Below are positions 9,045 through 16,578 of a DNA stretch of 64,000 nucleotides, piece by piece (the first letter of the stretch is position 1; each line of letters opens with the position of its first letter). This stretch comes from an uncultured Prevotellaceae bacterium. GTDB lineage: Bacteria; Bacteroidota; Bacteroidia; Bacteroidales; Bacteroidaceae. A program made the translations under genes and the position numbers. The notes under the pieces are model-generated. The model had not been told where the DNA came from, made no database searches, and saw only the letters and a list, made by a program, of their open reading frames with translations. The DNA is taken from assembly GCA_902778255.1 (NCBI GenBank), contig CACYXD010000012.1:1-64000 (forward strand), given 5' to 3'.

Positions 9045-10144
9045 CAAAGGTAAGACATATATTAGGCATATCAGGCGGTAAGGACAGCGCAGCCCTCGCC
9101 ATCTATCTGAAGAAGACGTACCCATCGTTGAAGATTGAGTACTACAATTCAGATACAGGTTGCGAGCTGGCAGAAACAGAAACGCTGATCAATCGCTTGG
9201 AGGCCTACTTGGGTAAGATAGAACGACTCAGAGCTGCTGAAGGTAGTCCAGAGCCAACTCCTTTCCATCACTTCCTGAAAGCGATGGGTGGTTTCCTGCC
9301 TTCGCCACAGGCCCGTTGGTGTACCAAGAAGATGAAGCTCGACAAGTTTGAGGAATATGTGGGCGATGATTATGCTGTGTCATACGTTGGCATTCGTGGC
9401 GACGAGGACAGAGACGGCTATATTTCATCGAAGCCCAACATCCAGGCCATCTTCCCATTCCGCAAGAACATCTGGAGTATCGATGTCATCAACAAGTTCC
9501 TGCACAATGAGAGCTTGGAGCAGATAGCAGAAATCTACGAGCGACTTTGTCCTGAGGGATTCCTTCGCGATGAGATCCTGGAAACGGTTAGGAAGCCTAT
9601 CACCAAGCAGTTCTACTACTCGAAAAAGATGAATGCGTTGTTGGATTATGACATCAAACTTTTCAATCATGCTGTGTTCGAGTTCCTGAAAACGACAGAC
9701 TATCCAGTGGGTAAGCTCGATGACTTCCCACTGCTTGACAATACAGACATTTTGGTGAAAGACGACATTTTCCGTCTGCTGAGGGAAAGTGGTGTGGGTG
9801 TGCCAGCCTACTACGAGGAAATTCCTTTCGAAGTGGATGGCGAGAAGGGCACCTATTGCCGCAGTCGTTCTGGTTGCTACTTCTGTTTCTTCCAACAGAA
9901 GATAGAATGGATTTGGCTCTATGAGCAGCATCCTGATCTCTTTAAAGAAGCGATGGAGTTTGAAAAAGACGGTTATACGTGGAATCAGAATGAGAGTCTT
10001 GCAGACCTCATTAAGCCAGAGCGCATACGCCAGATAAAACTCGACATCATCCGTCGCCAGAAAGAAAGCCTAGCCAACAACAAGGGAACCACCCTCACTG
10101 AAATCCTTGGCGATGATATCATGTGTACGAATTGCTTTATATAA
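9041..10144 (+). CDS. sspD: PAPS-reductase-like ATP pyrophosphatase, SspD/DndC-like
   Basis: A 367-residue protein beginning with the PP-loop ISGGKDSAALA (residues 9-19), which binds ATP and activates the DNA phosphate for sulfur transfer in DndC/SspD proteins. 'CRSRSGCYFCFFQQ' near residues 272-285 gives a cysteine cluster, and the last residues (MCTNCFI) add two more, consistent with an iron-sulfur or sulfur-carrying site. The start overlaps the ATPase stop by 4 bases and the helicase gene follows after 6. With no sulfate-assimilation genes nearby, a DNA-sulfur role is favoured. Confidence 0.82.
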   Translation: MTKVRHILGISGGKDSAALAIYLKKTYPSLKIEYYNSDTGCELAETETLINRLEAYLGKIERLRAAEGSPEPTPFHHFLKAMGGFLPSPQARWCTKKMKLDKFEEYVGDDYAVSYVGIRGDEDRDGYISSKPNIQAIFPFRKNIWSIDVINKFLHNESLEQIAEIYERLCPEGFLRDEILETVRKPITKQFYYSKKMNALLDYDIKLFNHAVFEFLKTTDYPVGKLDDFPLLDNTDILVKDDIFRLLRESGVGVPAYYEEIPFEVDGEKGTYCRSRSGCYFCFFQQKIEWIWLYEQHPDLFKEAMEFEKDGYTWNQNESLADLIKPERIRQIKLDIIRRQKESLANNKGTTLTEILGDDIMCTNCFI

Positions 10145-10150
10145 ACGCTT

Positions 10151-12382
10151 ATGCTGTACGAGGTAGATTGGGCAGAAGATGGAACGTATGTACCAGGTGA
10201 AGAATACTCACCAGAACGCTTCTTCGATGATGGGCTGAAAAATAGCACAGAGTTTGATTTAAAACTGGGCTATTTCAGTTCTGCTGCAATTAGTGTGCTG
10301 GCAGAAGGCTTTGCTACGTTTATCTCACGAGGTGGCTATATGCGACTCATCATCAACCATATTGTTTCGAAGAAGGACAAGGAAGCAATAACAAATGGCG
10401 TGATGGGGAATGTCATTGATTGTTCTGACCTCTCAAATTTCCAGTATCTCAAGACAACGTTCAATGAGTATCAAGAGCAGTTCTTCCGTTGTCTGGCCTA
10501 TATGATATCACAGAAACGTATCGACATCAGAATTATCAAACCAAGAGGACAAAAGGGAATTGCGCATACGAAATCAGGTCAGTTCAGAGATGGCGATAGC
10601 ATAACAGCTTTTACTGGTTCTGCCAATTTTACAATCAGTGGACTTTTCAATAATATCGAGGAGATTAAGATAGACAGAAGTGATTCTGTTGACAGAATGG
10701 TGCAGAAGAGAATCGAAAAGCAAAGAAAAGATTTTGATGCCATTATGTCTGGGGATAAGAAAGGAATAGATTATCTCTCACCCAAAGATTTGGTAGAAGC
10801 GATAAGCACTAATTATGGTGATTCTGATATTGAAGAACTTCTTGATGTCGAAAAGAAACTGAGAGAAGTGAAAAAGCAGCATGACATTGTCGCTATTTCT
10901 GTACATGAGGACATAGCGCCCTCTATACCAAAGTTTCCATACGACAAACCACGAGAGTACCAGCAACTTGCTTTTGAGAATTGGAAGAACAATAATCAGC
11001 AAGGTTTATTTGCAATGGCAACAGGTACAGGTAAAACCATTACCTCGCTGAACTGTCTGCTCGAGATATACAACAGAAACGGCTATTATAAAGCAATCAT
11101 TCTCGTTCCAACGATTACCCTAGTGAACCAATGGGAAAAGGAATGTTGGAAATTCAATTTTGGGAATATCATCAAAGTGTATTCCAAAAACACTGAATGG
11201 CGTTCAAAGATTGAATTGTTGATGATGACAGAGAAATATCGAAAGCCAAGTGAGCCAACTCAAAACTTTATCATTATTTCTACATACGCCTCCTTTGCTA
11301 GAGAGAATGTCTTTTCAATTCTGAATAGTTTTGAGAGAACTAAGGTATTACTTATTGCTGATGAGGCACACAATATGGGTTCACCCTCCATATTGAAACG
11401 TCTTGGGACGATAAATTATCTGCGCCGTATAGGTCTCTCTGCAACACCTGAACGCCAATTTGATGATAACACGAACAAGAAACTGTACAGATTCTTTGGT
11501 GCAGAAGAAAAGTTTACTTTTGAATATTCGATGGAAGAAGCCATCAAGAAGGGCGTCCTTTGCAAATACTATTATTATCCGCATCTGGTTAAGTTGACGG
11601 ATGAAGAAATGGCCAATTATATCGAATTGTCTGAGAAGATATCGAAATACTTCAATTATAACTCAGGGTTGTTCGATAAGAAAGACGAGATTCTGATGGG
11701 CCTTCTGTTGGCACGAAAACGCATCATTCATAAGGCCGCAAATAAACTTGGTGCTTTCAAGAAAATAATTGAAGAGCGTTATGAGAGAAACGGTAATCTG
11801 AAGTATTCGCTTATTTACGTGCCAGAAGGTAACAAGCCTGATTATTTCTCTGATTCTGATATTTTTGACAAGAGCGAGCAGGTGGCAGATGACCTTGTAT
11901 CAGATCACCTGATAGATGTCTATACTGAAGCCGTCATGAAGATAGACAAATATATAACGGTAAGGAAATTCGTTTCTGGGCAGAAGGACAGAGATGCAAT
12001 ACTTGCAGACTTCGCCAAGGGTAGACTTCAAGTACTTACCTCCATGAAATGCTTGGACGAAGGTGTTGATGTGCCAAGAAGTGAGCTGGCAATTTTCTGT
12101 GCCAGTACAGGAAATCCTCGCCAATTCATCCAGCGCCGTGGACGTGTTTTAAGGACGCATCCAGACAAGTACATGGCTGAAATACACGACTTGGTTGTGG
12201 CTCCAGAAGTCAGTACCACCTCATCAAGTTATAAAATGGAACAATCGCTATTAAAGGGCGAACTAATGAGAGTTAAGAACTTTTCCATGTTATCAGAAAA
12301 TCCTTCTTATTCACAAATGGAGCTCAAATCTGTCATGGAGCATTATGGATTGAACATGTATAATAATGATCATATCGTATGA
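10151..12382 (+). CDS. PLD-nuclease / DEAH helicase fusion (candidate SspF/G/H-type restriction component)
   Basis: A 743-residue fusion. The N-terminal domain carries a phospholipase-D-type half motif, 'HTKSG' followed by 'FTGSANFT' near residue 156, as in PLD-family nucleases. The rest is an SF2 helicase: Walker A ATGTGKT near 290, DEAH (ADEAHNMG) near 403, 'LSATPER' near 430 and motif VI 'QFIQRRGRVLR' near 658. A nuclease joined to a helicase fits a DNA-destroying restriction subunit. SspFGH modules that pair with SspBCD damage DNA lacking phosphorothioate; this gene sits where such a module should be. Which of F, G or H it equals cannot be decided from the sequence. Confidence 0.8.
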   Translation: MLYEVDWAEDGTYVPGEEYSPERFFDDGLKNSTEFDLKLGYFSSAAISVLAEGFATFISRGGYMRLIINHIVSKKDKEAITNGVMGNVIDCSDLSNFQYLKTTFNEYQEQFFRCLAYMISQKRIDIRIIKPRGQKGIAHTKSGQFRDGDSITAFTGSANFTISGLFNNIEEIKIDRSDSVDRMVQKRIEKQRKDFDAIMSGDKKGIDYLSPKDLVEAISTNYGDSDIEELLDVEKKLREVKKQHDIVAISVHEDIAPSIPKFPYDKPREYQQLAFENWKNNNQQGLFAMATGTGKTITSLNCLLEIYNRNGYYKAIILVPTITLVNQWEKECWKFNFGNIIKVYSKNTEWRSKIELLMMTEKYRKPSEPTQNFIIISTYASFARENVFSILNSFERTKVLLIADEAHNMGSPSILKRLGTINYLRRIGLSATPERQFDDNTNKKLYRFFGAEEKFTFEYSMEEAIKKGVLCKYYYYPHLVKLTDEEMANYIELSEKISKYFNYNSGLFDKKDEILMGLLLARKRIIHKAANKLGAFKKIIEERYERNGNLKYSLIYVPEGNKPDYFSDSDIFDKSEQVADDLVSDHLIDVYTEAVMKIDKYITVRKFVSGQKDRDAILADFAKGRLQVLTSMKCLDEGVDVPRSELAIFCASTGNPRQFIQRRGRVLRTHPDKYMAEIHDLVVAPEVSTTSSSYKMEQSLLKGELMRVKNFSMLSENPSYSQMELKSVMEHYGLNMYNNDHIV

Positions 12383-12615
12383 CACAGAAAGACAAAATGC
12401 TGCGGATGGTCTTAGACGACCCTAAGCTGCGAGAAACTTATGACTATGCACCTGATGACTACGAAAGCATTTATGATGCTTTGAACTCTAACAATGCCAT
12501 CGTTGTTGCTGTTGCAAAGATTATCAAAGAACTGAATGGTTCTGATGATCCTTCTGAGCAAAAACGTGTTTACAAGACCATCTTTACCTACCTAAACAAT
12601 AACTTGCTGGTATGA
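12379..12615 (+). CDS. 78-residue coupled small protein
   Basis: A small protein linking the helicase and the SMC-like ATPase, overlapping both genes by 4 bases (ATGA at 12379 and 12612). It is acidic in the first half ('DDPKLRETYDYAPDDYESIYDALNS') and otherwise helical, with no motif I recognise. The double overlap strongly suggests it is a real subunit of the same complex. No function can be assigned. Confidence 0.7.
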   Translation: MTQKDKMLRMVLDDPKLRETYDYAPDDYESIYDALNSNNAIVVAVAKIIKELNGSDDPSEQKRVYKTIFTYLNNNLLV

Positions 12616-14765
12616 TTATAAAGAACATAACTATCGAGAACTTCCGTAGCTATTATCGCGAGAATTCCATTGACGTAGGTAATGGCTTGACACTGATTAT
12701 TGGTGCAAATGGTGATGGTAAAACAACTTTCTATGAAGCATTGGAATGGTTGTTTGACACCGTAGGCAATATGCCCAAGGTGGATACCAAATATATATCC
12801 AAGAAAAGAAGCTCAGAACTGATTGAAACAGATTCTGCCTATGTGCGCGTGTCTATGACTTATGTGAACGATGGCAATGAGCGAACAGTACAAAAGTCCT
12901 TCAAATTCACAAAGAGTCTGAGTGGTGAAATATCTACATCAAACTTTTCTCATGAGTTATTCATCCAGAATGGTGTAGAGAAAGATGTAAAAGAAGGTGA
13001 GCAGGCTATTAAGATGTTCGACAGGGACTTTGCGTCTTCCATTCGTAAGTATTGTCTGTTTAAAGGCGAACACGAACTAAATATCTTCAACAAAGAAGAG
13101 GCTATGAGTTACCTCGTGGAGACTTTTAGCCAGATTAGGGACTTTGACCCTTATCTGAAGTTTATGGGCGAAGCCAAGAAAATGGCTGAACTTGCCACAG
13201 ACAATGCAATTAAAGCAGATAAGAAAAATACTACTGCTGCACAAAATCTTCGAAACAAGATAATTGAAGAAGAGAAGCAAATAGGCAATTTCCAATCTGA
13301 GTTAAAGCAGAAGTTGACAGATGCAGTAAACTTTCAGACACTTTTGGAAGACTTGGAAAAGAACAAAGAAGCTTCAAAGGATTTAGTAGATTTAAATGGT
13401 AGGTTGGAGAACTTGAAACTAACCAAAGATCAAATACAAAGAAGTATCAATGAGAACTATACATTCCGTCTCCTTGATGAAATGTGGATTTTGATGGGCT
13501 TTGAGCCGATTGCACAAGAGTATCGTGAATTTGTTGGCAAGCTTGACCAGGAACAGAGGCGTCAACAAAGTAAGTTTGATCAAGAGGTAGGCAAGAAGAA
13601 AATAGTTGCGCAAATACAAAAGGAACTTAACGAAGGTAAGGTGCCACTTGCTATCAATGTGCCAGATGAAAATACCATGCGCGAGATGATTGACGACGAA
13701 TATTGTAAGGTATGTAACCGTCCAGCACCTAAAGGCTCTGACCCATACAATTTTATGAAAGCACGTCTTGAACAATTCCTAGCATCTCAAAAAGAGGATG
13801 AAGAGGAAGAAGTTGTTCCATTATTTAAAACAGCCTTCATTAAAGAGCTGTTAGACAGATATTCTATCCTGCATAACAATATGGGGTTCTTGACGAAACT
13901 AGATGGATACATTGATAAGGCCATTCGTGACAATTTAAAGAAGCACGAAGAGGTAGAAAAGTACACTTCCAATATTGACAAGGATGAGGAGCGCAAGAAA
14001 CAGATACTGGCTCAGACTGAAGGTTTGACAGAAGAGCAGCTAATATCTGCTTATCAAAACATATCAGAATGGTGGAAAGGCAGAGTTGATGCAGAACGTC
14101 AATCTGAAATTCTTAAGACTAAGATTGCCAACCATCAGGCAAAATTGGAAGAATATCAGGAAGAGTATTCCAAAATATCAGAAGAATCATCAGCAGCCAT
14201 GTATGGCAGAAGTAGCCAGGCTATAAGACGAATCCTTGATGCCTTTACTGGTGCAAAGCGTCGAAACAAGCGTGAGTTTCTCAACCAACTGGAAGCCGCT
14301 GCTAACGAATATCTTGCATTACTGAATAAGGGTGATTTCAGAGGTTATGCACAAATCGTAGAGAAGCAGGATAATAGCGCAGAAATAATTTTGATTGATA
14401 CGGATGGTACGCGAATCTACAATCCAAACACGGCGTTGAAAACCACCATGTATATGTCTCTCTTATTTGCTGTTGCTAAGCTGACCACAATTAAGCATGA
14501 GAATGACTATCCTCTGATATTCGATGCACCAACATCGTCATTCACGGCAGCAAAAGAGAGCGATTTCTTTGGAGTAATTGCTGGTATCAATAAGCAGACT
14601 ATTATTGTCACTAAGAGTTTCTTAATAGAAGATGCTGATGGCAATTCTAAATTAGATAAGGAACGTCTGAAGGAGATTGACGCAAAGAAGTATCGTATTG
14701 AGAAAAAACGTCCATTTGATGAAAAGGATCTCTCGACAATTCAAACAACTGTAGAATCTATTTAA
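12612..14765 (+). CDS. DndD/SMC-like ATPase with zinc-hook-like motif
   Basis: A 717-residue ATPase of the RecF/SbcC/DndD type. Walker A GANGDGKTT lies near residue 30. Long coiled-coil arms (about 180-300 and 390-540) flank a 'YCKVCNRPAP' CxxC motif near 364, typical of a zinc hook. Walker B 'YPLIFDAPTSSF' lies near 634. DndD and its relatives bind and open DNA in phosphorothioate systems. It starts within the 78-aa gene and is followed 11 bases later by a 203-aa protein. It likely works with the PLD-helicase in recognising or processing invading DNA. Confidence 0.8.
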   Translation: MIIKNITIENFRSYYRENSIDVGNGLTLIIGANGDGKTTFYEALEWLFDTVGNMPKVDTKYISKKRSSELIETDSAYVRVSMTYVNDGNERTVQKSFKFTKSLSGEISTSNFSHELFIQNGVEKDVKEGEQAIKMFDRDFASSIRKYCLFKGEHELNIFNKEEAMSYLVETFSQIRDFDPYLKFMGEAKKMAELATDNAIKADKKNTTAAQNLRNKIIEEEKQIGNFQSELKQKLTDAVNFQTLLEDLEKNKEASKDLVDLNGRLENLKLTKDQIQRSINENYTFRLLDEMWILMGFEPIAQEYREFVGKLDQEQRRQQSKFDQEVGKKKIVAQIQKELNEGKVPLAINVPDENTMREMIDDEYCKVCNRPAPKGSDPYNFMKARLEQFLASQKEDEEEEVVPLFKTAFIKELLDRYSILHNNMGFLTKLDGYIDKAIRDNLKKHEEVEKYTSNIDKDEERKKQILAQTEGLTEEQLISAYQNISEWWKGRVDAERQSEILKTKIANHQAKLEEYQEEYSKISEESSAAMYGRSSQAIRRILDAFTGAKRRNKREFLNQLEAAANEYLALLNKGDFRGYAQIVEKQDNSAEIILIDTDGTRIYNPNTALKTTMYMSLLFAVAKLTTIKHENDYPLIFDAPTSSFTAAKESDFFGVIAGINKQTIIVTKSFLIEDADGNSKLDKERLKEIDAKKYRIEKKRPFDEKDLSTIQTTVESI

Positions 14766-14776
14766 AACGACAAGGT

Positions 14777-15388
14777 ATGGCACTTAACGATAATAAATTC
14801 AATCAGGATGCTTTCACACGCATCTTTGACGTGTGGGCAAGAAAAACTCCGTCATACGAAAAACATTATGAGCAGGAAGTCATAAAGGTTATATCTGATT
14901 TTGGAAAGGGAACTAATGAGGCGTCTGATGCTAAAGGTAAAATCCTTGGTGCTGGATATGAGCCTCTTATTATGGCCTTCTTTATTGGCTTGTATAGCAA
15001 TAAGAAGATACCATTTGACCAATATGCCGATATAAAGGATCTGGGACAGCCCATTCAGTTCTGGGGAAACTTGGACTCAAAGAAAGGACGTAGAGCTTAT
15101 CCCAGATTAAAAGAGTATATCTTCGTTGCTCTTGTAGCAAGGACACCAGAGATTGACTGGATTGCATTAGATAAGGGGAAATGGACTATCAATGAAACCG
15201 TCGCTTTGTTGATGTCGACGATGGAAGAGTACATCAATTATGGACTGGCGATTATCGCAGACAAATTGAAAGAAGATGAAAGTTATTTCTACAACAAGAA
15301 TTCCTTCATCGATATTTTCAAGGAATTGACTCATCCAATAGTAGAATCAGAGAAGGTGGTTTCTGAAGATATACCAGAATCCTTGTGA
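14777..15388 (+). CDS. 203-residue protein of unknown function, last gene of the ssp-like cluster
   Basis: I do not recognise this family. It is soluble-looking with several conserved-looking segments: 'AFTRIFDVWARKTPSYEKHYEQ', 'GAGYEPLIMAFFIGLYSNKK' and 'WTINETVALLMSTMEEYINYG'. There is no nuclease or ATPase motif. It follows the SMC-like ATPase by 11 bases and is followed by a terminator, so it belongs to the same transcript and is probably part of the same complex. Confidence 0.65.
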   Translation: MALNDNKFNQDAFTRIFDVWARKTPSYEKHYEQEVIKVISDFGKGTNEASDAKGKILGAGYEPLIMAFFIGLYSNKKIPFDQYADIKDLGQPIQFWGNLDSKKGRRAYPRLKEYIFVALVARTPEIDWIALDKGKWTINETVALLMSTMEEYINYGLAIIADKLKEDESYFYNKNSFIDIFKELTHPIVESEKVVSEDIPESL

Positions 15389-15392
15389 TATG

Positions 15393-15430
15393 AAAAGTGG
15401 CAAATTCACAACAGAGTTTGTCACTTTTTC
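15393..15430 (+). terminator. Terminator of the ssp-like cluster
   Basis: AAAAGTGGCAAATTC pairs with GAGTTTGTCACTTTT (about 13 Watson-Crick pairs, with G-T wobbles) around ACAACA. It is followed by TCTTTG, four bases after the stop of the 203-aa gene. Confidence 0.75.
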
Positions 15431-15462
15431 TTTGTTTATATACTTACATATCATTTTTTTCG

Positions 15463-15470
15463 TATCTTTG
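15463..15470 (+). promoter_or_regulatory. Promoter -7 box for the 179-aa protein gene
   Basis: TATCTTTG lies 27 bases before the ATG at 15497, within CGTATCTTTGC, the same core as in front of the ssp-like cluster. The -33 element is weak. It lies after a terminator, so the gene at 15497 is probably transcribed on its own. Confidence 0.5.
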
Positions 15471-15496
15471 CCCTCGCAAACCAATAGCAAAGGACT

Positions 15497-16036
15497 ATGA
15501 ACAGAATGATTCAATTCTTCAGTTACGAGCAGTGCTACCAGCATTACACTAAGCGGATAATGAATATCAGGCAGGCAAAGATACATGGTGAGACTATTGT
15601 GGCGAAGCCTGTGCTGCTAGTGGCCATCATTGATGGCATTGATGCAAATGTGTTCAGGAATAACCAATTCACTATTAATGACTGGCTTGAAGGGCGATAC
15701 AATATGCTAATGTCGCAATATGCCAAGAATTCGCAGTTTGACGATAAGACTACTATTGACAAGCCTTTCTGGCATTTGGAAACTGATGGATTCTGGCACC
15801 TCAGCTATCAGGGTGAACGACTTAGTAAAGGTCATACACCATCGAAAGCCTGGTTGAAAGAGAATGTGGATTATGCTTATTTCGATGAACCTCTGTGGAT
15901 ATTGCTTCAGAACAAAGTGTGGCGCACGAAACTACGTGACTATATCATTGAGCATAAGTTGACAGATGATTTCTGGAATGGTAAGATGGCAGTTGAAGGA
16001 TTTGGCATACTTGCGGCAATATTGTTGGCGGCATAA
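15497..16036 (+). CDS. Stand-alone protein resembling a phosphorothioate-DNA sulfur-binding (SBD-like) domain
   Basis: A 179-residue protein without a nuclease domain. Its layout resembles the N-terminal domain of McrA/HNH-type restriction enzymes that bind phosphorothioate DNA. That layout is an N-terminal helix with 'KPVLLVAIIDGI' near residues 39-50, then 'KPFWHLETDGFWHL' near 91-104, then 'YAYFDEPLWILLQN' near 126-139 and a closing helix. These blocks match my memory of the 'KPLLLLA..D' and 'PFW.L..DG.W' blocks of that family; this is not a computed alignment. Its place right after a DNA-sulfur modification cluster makes a reader or regulator role attractive but unproven. It has its own promoter. 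Confidence 0.5.
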   Translation: MNRMIQFFSYEQCYQHYTKRIMNIRQAKIHGETIVAKPVLLVAIIDGIDANVFRNNQFTINDWLEGRYNMLMSQYAKNSQFDDKTTIDKPFWHLETDGFWHLSYQGERLSKGHTPSKAWLKENVDYAYFDEPLWILLQNKVWRTKLRDYIIEHKLTDDFWNGKMAVEGFGILAAILLAA

Positions 16037-16113
16037 GAGTATAAACAAAAATATATGCAATCCCCCCTCAAAGAGCAGACGAAAGTGGGAATTTCTGATA
16101 TTGAGATTGGCTT

Positions 16114-16371
16114 TCAACTAATAATTACTAATCTATTGTCTGTCATGTCGTAGCTAACGGGACGGGCGAAGCTGATAGCCCTACCATCAAAGACGGCTGA
16201 GACATCAATGCCACGACGTTGGAACTCGTCAAGGAGTGCCTGGTCGTGGTAGGCTCTCATAGAGGACCAGCCTCGGCTTTGCACCTGGGCGTTGAAAACT
16301 GTGACTAGCTCGGGAATCTGCATGTCTGCGAATTGCAGAGCGAATTTAATGTAATAAATGTTTTGTTGCAT
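16114..16371 (-). CDS. Conserved-looking 85-residue hypothetical protein
   Basis: The start is placed at the internal ATG (16371), giving MQQNIYYIKFALQFADMQIP. The open frame extends upstream to 16458, but that part overlaps a hairpin-rich leader and reads as non-natural protein sequence. The protein is 85 residues with no recognised domain and the features 'AQVQSRGWSSMRAYHDQALLDEFQRRGIDVSAVFDG'-like helices and strands. I have an impression of similar small proteins in Bacteroides and Prevotella but cannot verify it. It has its own promoter and a long leader. Confidence 0.55.
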   Translation of the reverse strand: MQQNIYYIKFALQFADMQIPELVTVFNAQVQSRGWSSMRAYHDQALLDEFQRRGIDVSAVFDGRAISFARPVSYDMTDNRLVIIS

Positions 16372-16417
16372 AACTTGGAATGATTTTGAAGTGAATACTA
16401 TTGCTTCCGCATCGTAC

Positions 16418-16498
16418 CTTGGCCACCGTGGTTTCCAAAACTCGGTTGGCGAGTCCATCCGAAGATGACTGCTCTTGATGCTCTCAAGCGCAAAGGTA
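16418..16498 (-). promoter_or_regulatory. Promoter and hairpin-rich leader of the 85-aa gene
   Basis: On the minus strand a TACCTTTG -7 box (16498-16491) is followed by a leader of about 110 bases before the ATG. The leader forms CATC-TTCG-GATG (16467-16456), a classical UUCG tetraloop. Next come ACTCG-CCAAC-CGAGT (16454-16440) and then the nested TTGG...CCAA (16438-16419) enclosing CCAC/GTGG. Such closely packed hairpins suggest a structured RNA or translational control. Confidence 0.45.
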
Positions 16499-16578
16499 CA
16501 AAAAACTATTGAATAAAAGAATATTGAGAATCATTTTTCTCAATGATTTCCAGAAAAAACAATGAGGATACTGTATAA

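Noticed and set aside
5817-14765. BREX or DISARM system
   Set aside because: A large ATPase, PAPS-reductase-like protein and helicase could suggest BREX, but PglX, PglZ, BrxA/BrxL and methyltransferase genes are absent, while DUF4007 points to Ssp.
4958-15388. Classical Dnd (DndABCDE) cluster
   Set aside because: DndB and DndE are missing, and the DndD-like ATPase lies after a PLD-helicase rather than between DndC and DndE.
16372-16458. N-terminal extension of the 85-aa protein
   Set aside because: The extra 29 codons overlap the hairpin-rich leader and read as unnatural protein; the internal ATG at 16371 is preferred.
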